Shown piece after piece: positions 52,190 through 61,848 of a stretch of 64,000 bases of DNA (positions are counted from its first letter, which is position 1; every line of letters begins with the position of its first letter). The notes under the pieces are model-generated. The model was not told the origin of the DNA. It did no database searches and saw only the letters and a program-made list of their open reading frames with translations. The translations under genes and the position numbers were made by a program. Source of the stretch: Metallumcola ferriviriculae (GTDB lineage: Bacteria; Bacillota; JADQBR01); NCBI RefSeq assembly GCF_035573695.1, contig NZ_CP121694.1, positions 348,501-412,500 of the forward strand. Reading direction: 5' to 3'.

Positions 52190-53985
52190 CAACTTCACAT
52201 AGCAAAGGTAAGCAAAGAAGGTTAGCTTGGTGGAAAAAAGGCAATAGAAAACTAAGCCGGTGTCCTTAGAGTTAATAGACCAGCCAATAACTAGGGTAGG
52301 ATGAAATTAAGAGTGTAGGTTTAAGCCGATTTAGAGAAGGTTTCTAAGCCAATCTTTTCTAAAATATTTGGTTTAACAACAGCAACTTGAGCATCCAAGT
52401 GTTGATTAATGGCCGCCAAAGTTGCCTGCCAAAACCAACGTTTTTTAGTCCGGGCATTAGCCAACTCAATTTTGTAATCGACAAGTATACGTTTAAAGGT
52501 GCGCTCTACGGTAGTTCGTCTAGCATAAACATGTTTCCATGCCTTAGAGTTACGAGGAGTTGGCGTAAAAAGACGCAAATCCCAAATGGGTTTAGTGTAA
52601 ACCACCCGGCCGTACGCACTAGGAGAACATTCATGTTTTTTAGAACACTTGCTACTATCCTTGTGATGAGGGCAGCGCCACTTAATGCGGCATCTATCGT
52701 TGCTAAAACCCCAGTTAAGCATCGGTAAACCTTCAAGGCAGATAGGGACACCATTTTCATCAACGTTAATAGGCCCAGGAAATGTATTGTTTCCTTTAGC
52801 CCTATTGTTAAGGTCAATAAAAGGTTCGGTTTCATTAGCATGCAGCAGACGGTAAATATCATAAACATCATGAGCAGCATCCAAAAGGGCTTTAGAAAAC
52901 TTAAAATCAGGATAGAGGTGAAGCAATTCAGCCCAAGAAACAACAAAAGTAACACTATCATTTCTAGACCCCTGTACCAAACGCAGATAAAGCGGCAGGT
53001 CATTTTTACTATCCGCTGAAGTAATAGAGTACAGGGTGTGACCGTAAAACCATTGGTCATGGTAACTATCCCAACCCCAATTAGCATCCGGGTCAGTAAA
53101 GACACGTTTGCACTTGCAGCGGTAAATGCCTTTAGAGGGGCAATCACAGATTCTTTTACCGTAGGGAGTGGCACCGGTAAGGAGTGGGGCTCCGTCACCG
53201 GCAATAGCCAGTTTGTTGGGATTACCAAGAAGACCTAACTTGGATGATGGTAAAACGGCACACTCTTTTAAAATTTTCTGCAAGATACTTTCTGGCCTTT
53301 TCTCAATGACCTGCCCTTTAAGAGCCCTATCAACTAATCTTTTAACAATACCAGGATGCTTAGCAGGTAACTTTTTCCCAGACTTAGGACGTTTTCTCCC
53401 TTTGGATTTTGGTTTTCGGATAGCCTTTTGCGGATTATCTAGAAGCCATAAACGTTCCAACAAGTCATAAAAAGTACCAACACCAGGGGTTTCGCCCTTT
53501 TCAAACCCGCAAATGGCCCTAAGAACAGGAGAAGCCCTCAACTTATCAACAAACTTAGTAGGGTCATGAATCTGGCAATGAAGCATTACCACCAAAGCCC
53601 TAAGAAGTTCAGGTTGATTTTTAGCTGGTCTTCCCAGAGGAGAATAAAGCTTAGCAATGACCTTTTTAACCGGGTCAAGGTTAAATATATAGACCTTCTC
53701 AATGAGCGGAGCATAAAAACGAATATTAGCTTCATGCGTCACCGTTAAAGAAACAAGTTCAGATTTCAGCCAATCCTGGTACTCGACATGTGTACGCCAA
53801 TAACCTAACAAAAAATCGCCTCCAACATTAGTCGATTAGAGGAAAAAATTACCTCTATCTCGATTGTGGGACGAAATTACGTTTGTCAAGTAGCATTTAG
53901 ACTGTTTTTTTAGAAATACAGATAATTGTGTCACAATACCTCATCATATCTTGCTATGCCGCTTATTTTTGCTATGTGAAGTTGT
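52190..53985 (-). mobile_element. Insertion sequence, about 1.8 kb, inside the MoxR-VWA cluster
   Basis: Terminal inverted repeats match at 23 of 25 positions: 52190-52214 begins ACAACTTCACATAGCAAA, and the reverse complement of 53961-53985 begins the same way. One transposase gene lies between them on the minus strand. No clear target duplication is seen at the flanks. The element sits between moxR and the DUF58 gene, in opposite orientation to the cluster. Confidence 0.88.
52321..53811 (-). CDS. DDE transposase
   Basis: 496 residues. The N-terminal part has Gly-Arg-Pro-Ala-Lys-Asn-Gln-Pro-Glu-Leu-Leu-Arg near 60-71 and Gly-Val-Gly-Thr-Phe-Tyr-Asp near 111-117. The catalytic core has Ala-Gly-Asp-Gly near 208, Asp-Ala-Ala-His-Asp near 313 and Arg-Arg-Thr-Thr-Val-Glu-Arg-Thr-Phe near 448. 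A basic Lys/Arg/Gly/Pro linker separates them near 130-155. The frame is intact, so the IS may be active. Confidence 0.88.
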   Translation of the reverse strand: MLGYWRTHVEYQDWLKSELVSLTVTHEANIRFYAPLIEKVYIFNLDPVKKVIAKLYSPLGRPAKNQPELLRALVVMLHCQIHDPTKFVDKLRASPVLRAICGFEKGETPGVGTFYDLLERLWLLDNPQKAIRKPKSKGRKRPKSGKKLPAKHPGIVKRLVDRALKGQVIEKRPESILQKILKECAVLPSSKLGLLGNPNKLAIAGDGAPLLTGATPYGKRICDCPSKGIYRCKCKRVFTDPDANWGWDSYHDQWFYGHTLYSITSADSKNDLPLYLRLVQGSRNDSVTFVVSWAELLHLYPDFKFSKALLDAAHDVYDIYRLLHANETEPFIDLNNRAKGNNTFPGPINVDENGVPICLEGLPMLNWGFSNDRCRIKWRCPHHKDSSKCSKKHECSPSAYGRVVYTKPIWDLRLFTPTPRNSKAWKHVYARRTTVERTFKRILVDYKIELANARTKKRWFWQATLAAINQHLDAQVAVVKPNILEKIGLETFSKSA

Positions 53986-54089
53986 TGGGTTGAGTGGGGG
54001 TGAACCAGTTATTACCAGCTTGTTGTAACCCGGTATAACTGACTTGAGACTTTCCGAGAAACTACGTCTAGTTTAGGGGGGTGAGCCGT

Positions 54090-54965
54090 GTGGCTGATGT
54101 TATCTTTGATAAGAATTTTTTAAGAGCATTAGAAAAGTTGATGCTGATGGGCCACAGGACATCGCCCGGGCGTTATAGCGGCCAACGCCGTTCCGCCCGG
54201 CGAGGCGATTCCGTTGAGTTTGCCGATTTTAAAGCATATGCGCCGGGTGATGACTTCCGTCATGTGGATTGGAATGCATATGCCCGGATGGAAAAGCTCT
54301 TTTTAAAGCTGTTTTTGGCAGAACAGGATACATCTGTACGTATATTACTGGATTGCAGTGCATCAATGGCCTGGAAAGATGGCAGCAAATTTCGTATGGC
54401 TAAGCAGCTTGCCGGGGCATTAGGGTATCTTAGTCTGGCGAATTATGACCGAGTAACGGTGATTGGCTTTGGTGATGAAAATTATCTCTGTGGTCCTTTA
54501 CGGGGGAAAGGGGCGGCGCGGAAGCTATTTAATTTTATTGAAGGACTGCCCCAACAACAAAGAGGAGATCTATTTACTTTGCTAGAACAGCTGCGGCCTC
54601 ATTTTAAGGGCCCCGGTATCACCTTGGTAATCAGCGACTTGTTTTTTCCGGTGTTGGATAAGGCTTTGGCTGCATTAAAGCATCAAAGACAGGAAATCGG
54701 ATTGATACAAATCTTGCACCCCTTAGAGTTAAACCCTGACTATCAAGGAGACTTACAGTTGCTTGATTGTGAAACTGGAAATGAGAAGGAGATTTCCTTT
54801 AATAGTTCAGTGCGCGGCCATTATCAGGAACGATTAGAAGATTGGCGGGGAGGCATTAAAAAGCTTTGTCATAAGTATTCTGTTAACCTGGTGGATACTG
54901 CCAGTAATGCATCTTTAGAAGAACTGACCTTAAAAAGATTGAGAAAATTAGGCTTTTTGGGTTAA
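54090..54965 (+). CDS. DUF58 protein
   Basis: About 291 residues. Arg-Arg-Gly-Asp-Ser-Val-Glu-Phe-Ala-Asp-Phe-Lys-Ala-Tyr near 33-46, then Pro-Gly-Asp-Asp-Phe-Arg-His-Val-Asp-Trp-Asn near 48-58, is the DUF58 signature. It is followed by a VWA-like fold with Leu-Asp-Cys-Ser-Ala-Ser-Met near 88-94. It is a cytoplasmic partner of MoxR/VWA systems. The GTG at 54090 lies after GGGGGGTGAG; GTG at 54081 is an alternative. The IS upstream probably separates it from its original promoter. Confidence 0.9.
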   Translation: MADVIFDKNFLRALEKLMLMGHRTSPGRYSGQRRSARRGDSVEFADFKAYAPGDDFRHVDWNAYARMEKLFLKLFLAEQDTSVRILLDCSASMAWKDGSKFRMAKQLAGALGYLSLANYDRVTVIGFGDENYLCGPLRGKGAARKLFNFIEGLPQQQRGDLFTLLEQLRPHFKGPGITLVISDLFFPVLDKALAALKHQRQEIGLIQILHPLELNPDYQGDLQLLDCETGNEKEISFNSSVRGHYQERLEDWRGGIKKLCHKYSVNLVDTASNASLEELTLKRLRKLGFLG

Positions 54966-55013
54966 ATAAGGTTTCGATCCGGTTTACCTTTATATTTTAG
55001 TTAGGAGGTTCCC

Positions 55014-56825
55014 ATGGGTTTTTTATCACCGGCCAGCATCTGGTTTGCGGCAATCATACCAATAATTATCTTAATGTACCTTTTAAAAAAAAGGCGGCAG
55101 ACGCTGACGGTGTCCAGTACTATGCTGTGGGACAAATTACTAAAAGATATGGATGCCAATACCCCATGGCAGCGGTTAAAGTCTAACTTACTGCTGCTAT
55201 TACAGCTTTTAGCGGCATTGTTATTGGTGCTAGTACTGCTTCGTCCTTATCTCCCCCAAGTGGTACCTTTAGCCGGTGATACTATCGTTTTGGTAGATGC
55301 ATCGGCGACGATGCAGGCCACAGATACGGATACCAGTAGATTCGAAGAAGCCAAAAGAAGGTTGGATGATATGATCGCCCGGCTGGGTCAAGGACGGTTG
55401 GCCGTAATCCGTGTCGGTCAGCAGCCGGAGGTTGTTTCTGCATTATCAGGGAACCAATCCATGCTTAGGCAGACATCAAAGAAGTTACGGCCGGGTTATG
55501 GTAAAGCTAATTTTCCGGCTGCGTTTGCGCTGGCAGAGGCGATGGCCCGGAAAAGCACAGACCCGTTGATTGTAATTATCTCAGACGGAGTCAATCTACC
55601 GACCGAGGTAAAATTTAATTTCCCGGTAAGCTTTAACCATGTTGGTGAACGGAACAATGATATAGGGATAGAGAATTTGTCTACCCGGTATGGGGATAAT
55701 GGGCTGGTTGGGTTAATTAAAGTAAAAAACTATTCCGAAAAGAGTGTTAGCGCGGATATGGAGCTGGCTGCTGACGGGAATCTTATGGATGTACGCAGCA
55801 TTACTCTTGGCCCCAATGAAAGCCAAAACGTATTCTGGCAGAATAAAGGCTCCGGTACCAAAGTGCTTGAGGCCCGCCTAGTGGTGAAGGATGACTTTAT
55901 CTTAGATAATACCGCTGCAGCGGTTGTTAAGTCCCGTGCGAAATCTGAGGGAGTATTGGTAACTCGCGGTAACATTTTTTTGGAGAGGGCGTTGACTCTT
56001 TCACCCCAAATTACCTTATACAAGACCACGCCTGAGGATTTCCGCCCCGGCGAATTCGACTTTTATGTCTTTGATGGCTGGATGCCTAAAAATCTTCCGC
56101 TGGCACCGGCACTGGTGGTGAACCCCCCGGGTGACCAAACGGTCTTTCCGCTGGAAGGCAGTGTAGGCCCTGCTTTTATTGAAAGTGCCACTGGTAGCGC
56201 GCTGCTGGAATTTGTGCAGTTTAAAGATGTATTGTTAGCTGAGGCTCGAACACTGCACGCCACACCGAATTCCAAATTGCTGACTGCCGCTGGTAGCACT
56301 ATTGCTGCCACTTTTACGATTAATAATTCGCGGCAGGCAGTATTTGCGTTTGATTTGCATGATACTGATTTGGCCTTAAAGCCAGGGTTTCCTATTCTAA
56401 TAAATAATCTTCTGGATTGGCTTGTTCCCCCCGGTGCAGTGCTGACTCCAGCGGTAACGGCAGGGGAGTCGGTATCAATATTATTAAACCCCAAAGCTAT
56501 TGATGCGACGGTCTCGGGCCCCAATGGAGGGGAATGGCCGCTCCGGACAGGGCTCGGCCAGACGCTTTTTACCGGCGAATATCCCGGCTTGTACTCTCTA
56601 AGACAAACTTACTCAGGCGGTAAGGAAGATATTGCTTACTTCTCAGTTAGTATTCCACCGTTAGGTGATAATGGTATTTTACCTCAAGAAGTATCCTCGG
56701 ACTACGATGGAACATCAGGAGGCACCCAAAACGGGGCAGGTAAGTACGAATTATGGAGATGGCTTGCCTTTATGCTGTTACTGGTTATTGCCGCTGAATG
56801 GTGGGTGTTTACCAATGGCTATTAG
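55014..56825 (+). CDS. BatA-like VWA-domain membrane protein
   Basis: 603 residues. Two helices at the N-terminus (about 8-24 and 60-82) flank Thr-Val-Ser-Ser-Thr-Met-Leu-Trp, typical of BatA proteins. A VWA domain starts Ile-Val-Leu-Val-Asp-Ala-Ser-Ala-Thr-Met at about 89-98; its MIDAS (Asp-x-Ser-x-Thr) is close to intact. Beta-rich extracytoplasmic domains follow and one C-terminal helix near 585 ends it. The last 11 bases overlap the next gene. Probably part of a membrane complex assembled by MoxR. Confidence 0.85.
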   Translation: MGFLSPASIWFAAIIPIIILMYLLKKRRQTLTVSSTMLWDKLLKDMDANTPWQRLKSNLLLLLQLLAALLLVLVLLRPYLPQVVPLAGDTIVLVDASATMQATDTDTSRFEEAKRRLDDMIARLGQGRLAVIRVGQQPEVVSALSGNQSMLRQTSKKLRPGYGKANFPAAFALAEAMARKSTDPLIVIISDGVNLPTEVKFNFPVSFNHVGERNNDIGIENLSTRYGDNGLVGLIKVKNYSEKSVSADMELAADGNLMDVRSITLGPNESQNVFWQNKGSGTKVLEARLVVKDDFILDNTAAAVVKSRAKSEGVLVTRGNIFLERALTLSPQITLYKTTPEDFRPGEFDFYVFDGWMPKNLPLAPALVVNPPGDQTVFPLEGSVGPAFIESATGSALLEFVQFKDVLLAEARTLHATPNSKLLTAAGSTIAATFTINNSRQAVFAFDLHDTDLALKPGFPILINNLLDWLVPPGAVLTPAVTAGESVSILLNPKAIDATVSGPNGGEWPLRTGLGQTLFTGEYPGLYSLRQTYSGGKEDIAYFSVSIPPLGDNGILPQEVSSDYDGTSGGTQNGAGKYELWRWLAFMLLLVIAAEWWVFTNGY

Positions 56826-59658
56826 TTTTGATCATGTCTGGGTGCTGCCGCTTTTGCCGCTCGTTTGGGCGGTGCTATATTATCTATGGAAAAAATCTCA
56901 GGTTAATATGGGCTCCGCCAAATTAAGTTTGATACTTAGGTATATAATAGTTTCTTTGATAGTACTGGCGTTAGCAGGAGTATCTTGGAACTTTATTGTT
57001 TCTCGCCAGGCGGTTACCTTTTTAGCGGACTTGTCAGACAGCAATAAAGGTGCTGTACCCCGGATGGAGCAATTTATCCGTGATGCCACGGACGCGAAGG
57101 ATACTGATGATCAAACGGCGGTAGCAACATTTGGGGAGGTTCCATTGGTGGATATCCCTATGTCCTCGGAACCTCTATTTGATACAATACAGGCCATACC
57201 CGATAGTAACTATACCAATATTGGGCAGGCCCTGCAGCTGGCAGCGGCCTTATCTTCGGAGGGTTTTCGTAAGCGGGTGGTACTTTTGAGCGATGGAAAG
57301 GAAAACCTGGGTGATGCTGTGGAGGCGGCATCCTTGCTAAAAAAGCGCGGCATTCGTGTAGATATAGTTCCGGTGCAGACAGGTGAAGTTCAAGATGCCA
57401 GGATAGATAAATTGACAGTACCGGAAGTGGTTCGTGCCGGCGAAAGGATTCCGCTGACGGTGTCGATAGGTAGTAACTTTGAGGGTGCGGCAGAAATATA
57501 TATTTACCGCGACCGTACGCTGGCGGGTAAGGAAACAGTGCAGTTAGATAAGGGGGAGAATCAGTTTCTGTTCTCCCGGGTTGCTGAAGAATCCGGATTT
57601 TACCCCTTTCGGGTAGAAGTACACGCCGCGGGGGATAAAGAGTCCCGTAATAATTCAGGTTATGCTTTGACCCGGGTTACGGGTCCGCCTCGAGTGTTGA
57701 TGGTAAGTAGTCAGTCGGGTGAATCTGCGTTGATGGCAGCTTTGTCTCAACAATTTCAGGTGGATATCCGTTTACCGGGGGCGGTGCCCCAAACCGAGGC
57801 CGGACTAGCGGGGTATGACGGTATAATTTTGGACAATATACCTGCTTTTGACCTGCCGGCTGCTTTTCTTGATGCTATCAAGGTGTCCGTGCGCGATTTA
57901 GGTACGGGATTGGTGATGCTAGGCGGTAAGAATAGCTTTGGAGTAGGCGGTTACTACCGTACGCCGATAGAGGAAGCGCTGCCGGTACACATGGATTTAC
58001 GGGGTAAAAAAGAACTTCCCAGTTTGGGATTAATGTTGGTTATTGATAAATCAGGCAGTATGGGCGGAGACCAATACGGTAACGCCAAAATGGAGCTGGC
58101 TAAAGAAGCGGCCATTCGTTCTACCCAGATACTAATGCCCAAAGACCAGGTAGGGGTATACGCATTTGATGATTCCGTCTACCCGGTGGTCGAGTTGGGT
58201 CCGGTGACTGATGCCAGAAAGATACAACAGCGCATTGCATCTATCGGTGCCAACGGCGGGACCAATATCTATCCCGCTTTGGCACTGGCAATGGAAAAAT
58301 TAGCAGAAGCGGAAACCAAGTTAAAACATATTATTTTACTAACTGATGGTCGTTCAGCAACCGGTGGGTCGTATCAGGCCTTAACTGACAGGATGAAAGA
58401 AAAGAATATCACTTTAACCACCGTTGCAGTGGGTAATGATGCGGATGCTCAGCTGCTAAGCACGTTGGCCGAATGGGGCCAGGGCCGTTATTACTTTACT
58501 GCTGACGCAGCTTCCATACCAAAGATTTTTACTAAGGAAACCATGCTGGTAAGCCGCAGTTATTTGATAGAAGAGAGATTTACCCCGAGGGTTACCGCGC
58601 TCAGCCCCATTATGGAGGGGATAGAAGGCCTGCCTGAATTAGGTGGTTATGTAGCTGCCAGTGCCAAACAAACTGCTACGGTTGTACTTAGCAGTCATAA
58701 ACAGGACCCGGTACTGGCTACCTGGCAGTTTGGCTTAGGCCGATCACTCGCTTGGACTAGTGATGCTGGCGGGCCTTGGAGTAAAGCATGGTCAGACTTT
58801 GATAACATTTTAGCAAAAATGGTGGCCTGGACTCTGCCAAGGCACCACGAAAGCGATCTGCTGGTTAACACTGATTTTAGCGGGGAAGAAGGCATGGTCA
58901 GCGTGGACACGCCCCGTCAGCTGCTGACTTCAAAGGCGTTTAGTGCGAATTTCATAGGGCCTCGGGGGGACGAGGGAGAGGTAGAATTAAATCAAGTTGG
59001 TCCAGGTCAATATCGTGGCAATTTTCCCGTAAGTCAGTCCGGTGTTTATCTGCTGAAGGTGGTGGATAAGTCGGATGACGGTCAGGCCCTCTCCACGGTA
59101 GGACTAGTGGTTCCATACTCTCCGGAATATGGACAGACGACGGATGGCCGCGGCATTTTGGAGGCAGTGGCCTCGGCAGGGGGTGGGACTTTGCTGAGTT
59201 TACCAGAAGCAGCATTCGCAGACAATCTACCGCCTGTCTCCGGACGGTACCCGCTTTGGCCATACCTTCTAGCTGTAGCTGCCGTACTATGGCCAATCGA
59301 TATAGCAGTAAGAAGGTTGACTTTAGATGGGCTGCTGAAAAGACTGGTAGGATTTTTTAAAGCCAAACCTGCCGGGGTACCGGAAACGGGGAATATAGAA
59401 ATACTTAGTCGATTAAAAATGAATAAGGACCGCGTTCGAGAGGAGCAGAAAAGGTGGTCGGAGGATAACGCCCCCGACGGTGCCGTTAGACCGATGAAGG
59501 ATACTAAAGCGGAGACTGAAATTCCAACGGGCAAAAGGCCACCTGAGCACCCGAGACGAGTTAATGAGACAGCAGATAATAAATCAACCAACGATAATTC
59601 ATATACTTCCCGATTACTTGATGCTAAACGACGTGCTCATGACGGTGACAAAAGGTAG
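56815..59658 (+). CDS. VWA-domain membrane protein with glutamine-amidotransferase-like domain
   Basis: 947 residues from the ATG at 56815 with GGTGGGTG upstream; the frame is open to 56665 but that part is antiphase to the preceding gene. Two helices lie at about 10-25 and 40-57. A first VWA with a poor MIDAS (Asp-Leu-Ser-Asp-Ser) is near 72. A glutamine-amidotransferase-like part lies about 300-390 (Val-Met-Leu-Gly-Gly-Lys-Asn-Ser-Phe-Gly). A second VWA has an intact MIDAS Asp-Lys-Ser-Gly-Ser-Met near 410. A C-terminal helix lies near 811-830 and a charged tail follows. Largest protein of the cluster. Confidence 0.85.
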   Translation: MAISFDHVWVLPLLPLVWAVLYYLWKKSQVNMGSAKLSLILRYIIVSLIVLALAGVSWNFIVSRQAVTFLADLSDSNKGAVPRMEQFIRDATDAKDTDDQTAVATFGEVPLVDIPMSSEPLFDTIQAIPDSNYTNIGQALQLAAALSSEGFRKRVVLLSDGKENLGDAVEAASLLKKRGIRVDIVPVQTGEVQDARIDKLTVPEVVRAGERIPLTVSIGSNFEGAAEIYIYRDRTLAGKETVQLDKGENQFLFSRVAEESGFYPFRVEVHAAGDKESRNNSGYALTRVTGPPRVLMVSSQSGESALMAALSQQFQVDIRLPGAVPQTEAGLAGYDGIILDNIPAFDLPAAFLDAIKVSVRDLGTGLVMLGGKNSFGVGGYYRTPIEEALPVHMDLRGKKELPSLGLMLVIDKSGSMGGDQYGNAKMELAKEAAIRSTQILMPKDQVGVYAFDDSVYPVVELGPVTDARKIQQRIASIGANGGTNIYPALALAMEKLAEAETKLKHIILLTDGRSATGGSYQALTDRMKEKNITLTTVAVGNDADAQLLSTLAEWGQGRYYFTADAASIPKIFTKETMLVSRSYLIEERFTPRVTALSPIMEGIEGLPELGGYVAASAKQTATVVLSSHKQDPVLATWQFGLGRSLAWTSDAGGPWSKAWSDFDNILAKMVAWTLPRHHESDLLVNTDFSGEEGMVSVDTPRQLLTSKAFSANFIGPRGDEGEVELNQVGPGQYRGNFPVSQSGVYLLKVVDKSDDGQALSTVGLVVPYSPEYGQTTDGRGILEAVASAGGGTLLSLPEAAFADNLPPVSGRYPLWPYLLAVAAVLWPIDIAVRRLTLDGLLKRLVGFFKAKPAGVPETGNIEILSRLKMNKDRVREEQKRWSEDNAPDGAVRPMKDTKAETEIPTGKRPPEHPRRVNETADNKSTNDNSYTSRLLDAKRRAHDGDKR

Positions 59659-59786
59659 TATCGCGGCTTTGACCCGGATATTTTTGGGTACAGTTTTACC
59701 GGCAGACGTTGCTTGCGGGAAAAAGGATGACCGCATTTATTCTAGTCCCATACCTTGGTGAATAGGATTTAAGCGGAGGGGTTACT

Positions 59787-60242
59787 GTGCCACAGATTAA
59801 TTGGATTATAATTTTGGTTTTAATATTAGGGATATTGGGAAAGTCAGATATCATAGCTGCGGCTGCGGCCATTTTACTGGTTATTGACTACGTGAATTTG
59901 GAGCGATTTTTGCCTACCCTGGAGCGACGGGGGCTGGAATTGGGGCTCTTATTTTTGGTAATCTCAGTGCTGGTGCCTTTTGCAGCCAATAAAGTGGATG
60001 GTAGAGTGATTCTTAACTCTTTCTTTTCCCTGCCCGGCCTGCTGGCACTGATTGGTGGTGCTGTGGCAACCAGCCTCAATGGGCAGGGACTGCATATGCT
60101 GCAGCAGAGACCCGAGTTGATGATTGCGCTGGTCTTTGGTTCTATCCTGGGCATTATATTTTTGAAAGGCATTCCGGTGGGGCCGCTGATGGCGGGAGGG
60201 ATCGCTGCACTATTAATGCGGCTGTTGGGGCAGTGGCCCTAG
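59787..60242 (+). CDS. DUF441 family membrane protein
   Basis: 151 residues with four helices. The Gly-Lys-Ser-Asp-Ile-Ile-Ala-Ala-Ala-Ala segment near 18-27 and Gly-Ile-Pro-Val-Gly-Pro-Leu-Met-Ala-Gly-Gly near 130-140 mark the DUF441 (YtwI) family, an inner-membrane protein of unknown function. GTG start after GGAGGGGTT. It stands 128 bases behind the VWA cluster and its end meets a minus-strand gene four bases on. Confidence 0.88.
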   Translation: MPQINWIIILVLILGILGKSDIIAAAAAILLVIDYVNLERFLPTLERRGLELGLLFLVISVLVPFAANKVDGRVILNSFFSLPGLLALIGGAVATSLNGQGLHMLQQRPELMIALVFGSILGIIFLKGIPVGPLMAGGIAALLMRLLGQWP

Positions 60243-60246
60243 TAGT

Positions 60247-60738
60247 TTAGCTGGCCGGATTGTTATGGTGTTTAGCTAGATAATAAAGAATAACTATAGA
60301 CACCAAAGAAAAATTTACGCCTAAAAACCAGGGATCGAGATAATTGACCCAGCCGCTTATCCGGTGTACCGGGAGCGGGAAAAGATAGGTAAGAGTGAAT
60401 TTGGTATGGGTAAGGATATCAATAAGAATATGTATTGCCGCTGCTAAGCCGAAGAACTTAAGGGCGGTATTTTTTATTACTATTCCCAGAATAAGTATGG
60501 CTGCCCAGATAAATAATGAATGCATCACCTCGTCAGTTAAACGCCAGGCGGGGTTACTATAAATGGCCTCTAACCATCCGGCTCCAGGCTGCTTCTTTCC
60601 GGTTAAAAAAAGGTAGGCTGCTGCCGTAAAAAGTCCTAGATCCGGGACTACTGAACCGAATATAAAAGGGATAATATCCTTATGCAGGCATTTATTAAAT
60701 AGCAGGTACAGCCAAAAGCCATGGCTAAATGTGTCCAT
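60247..60738 (-). CDS. YdjM-like membrane metal-dependent hydrolase family
   Basis: 163 residues from the ATG at 60738, which lies after GGAGGTT; an ATG 15 bases earlier overlaps that site. Ser-His-Gly near 5-7, Pro-Asp near 32 and an Ala-Ala-Ile-His-Ile-Leu-Ile-Asp-Ile-Leu-Thr-His segment near 105-116, between helices, resemble the YdjM family of membrane-bound metal-dependent hydrolases. About four helices. Substrate unknown. It converges on the DUF441 gene. Confidence 0.7.
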   Translation of the reverse strand: MDTFSHGFWLYLLFNKCLHKDIIPFIFGSVVPDLGLFTAAAYLFLTGKKQPGAGWLEAIYSNPAWRLTDEVMHSLFIWAAILILGIVIKNTALKFFGLAAAIHILIDILTHTKFTLTYLFPLPVHRISGWVNYLDPWFLGVNFSLVSIVILYYLAKHHNNPAS

Positions 60739-60986
60739 CGTATTAACCTCCATGAGAATTATCTTTTTTTAGTTTATATTGACATAGTACTATCTGCTTA
60801 AGGCGTTCTTAATGTCCCCAAACACTAAAGACTTTATAGATAGTGATGGACTTGGGTGCGGCCCTTGGTTCAGGAACTGCCAAAGCGATTACCTTAAGAT
60901 GCCGAAGGCGATTCAATCACTTTTCTTGTTAAATAATGCCAAAGGTAATATAATAAATTATATACTAGCAAATAGGGGGCGAAGAT

Positions 60987-61790
60987 ATGACCAAAAAAGT
61001 GACCATAAATATACTGAGGCAGATGAAGGCGGGCAAAGAAAAAATAACTATGCTGACGGCCTATGACTACCCAACGGCATTGTTGGTGGATCGAGCCGGA
61101 ATTGATATGATATTGGTGGGGGATTCGCTGGGTATGACTGTTTTAGGTTTGGAGGATACAGTGCCGGTGACTATGGAAGATATGATTCATCACACCCGTG
61201 CGGTTACCCGTGCAGTCAGCCGCTGTTTTGTTGTGGCGGACATGCCATTTATGTCCTATAACATTTCCCGAGAAGAAGCCATTAGAAACGCCGGTCGTTT
61301 GGTCAAGGAGGCGGGCGCTCATGCAGTTAAATTAGAAGGAGGAGTGGAGATGGCCCCGGTAGTGAAAGCCATTGTAGATGCGGGCATTCCGGTACTGGGT
61401 CATTTGGGTCTTACTCCTCAGACCGCCACCAAGTTGGGCGGATTTAAAGTACAGGGACGTTCCGATACTGCTGCAGACAAAATGCTTTCCGATGCCCGTG
61501 CTTTACAGGAAGCAGGTGTCTTTGGAATCGTTTTGGAATGTGTACCTGTTACCCTGGCAGATATGGTTACCAGTTCGGCACAAGTACCTACCATCGGCAT
61601 AGGAGCCGGACCGGGGTGCGATGGACAGGTGTTAGTTTACCATGACCTACTGGGCTTATTTGACCGTTTTCAGCCGCGTTTTGTAAAGCGGTACCGTGAT
61701 CTTTCCCAGGAGATTACCGAAGCCCTGACGGAATATAAAGAGGAAGTGCAGACAGGGAGCTTCCCGGCGGAAGAACATACCTTTAAATAA
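60987..61790 (+). CDS. panB: 3-methyl-2-oxobutanoate hydroxymethyltransferase
   Basis: 267 residues. Thr-Ala-Tyr-Asp-Tyr-Pro near 24-29, Val-Gly-Asp46-Ser-Leu, Ala-Asp85-Met-Pro-Phe, Lys115/Glu117 and the catalytic Glu184 in Leu-Glu-Cys-Val-Pro are all present. The enzyme makes ketopantoate from 2-oxoisovalerate and methylenetetrahydrofolate, the first step to pantothenate and CoA. panC and panD are not adjacent. The 2-oxoisovalerate source links it to the valine pathway, for which ilvN is also in the window. Weak ribosome site (GGGGGCGAAG). Confidence 0.95.
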   Translation: MTKKVTINILRQMKAGKEKITMLTAYDYPTALLVDRAGIDMILVGDSLGMTVLGLEDTVPVTMEDMIHHTRAVTRAVSRCFVVADMPFMSYNISREEAIRNAGRLVKEAGAHAVKLEGGVEMAPVVKAIVDAGIPVLGHLGLTPQTATKLGGFKVQGRSDTAADKMLSDARALQEAGVFGIVLECVPVTLADMVTSSAQVPTIGIGAGPGCDGQVLVYHDLLGLFDRFQPRFVKRYRDLSQEITEALTEYKEEVQTGSFPAEEHTFK

Positions 61791-61809
61791 GGGGAATATA
61801 TTCTAACTT

Positions 61810-61848
61810 CTTTAAACGGTACATATATTTTAGCAAGTCCGTTTAAAG
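61810..61848 (+). promoter_or_regulatory. 10-bp inverted repeat ahead of 61860 gene
   Basis: CTTTAAACGG at 61810-61819 and its exact reverse complement CCGTTTAAAG at 61839-61848 enclose 19 AT-rich bases. The right arm ends in the AAAG that begins the ribosome site AAAGGGGGAAG, so pairing could hide it. Alternatively it is a DNA operator or the terminator of panB without a T run. Confidence 0.45.

Noticed and set aside
52506-53228. 240-codon minus-strand ORF
   Set aside because: It is an alternative frame inside the transposase gene of the IS; the transposase frame has conserved motifs and this one does not.
60812-61066. 84-codon plus-strand ORF overlapping the start of panB
   Set aside because: It runs in another frame across panB codons, has no ribosome site and no recognisable motif.
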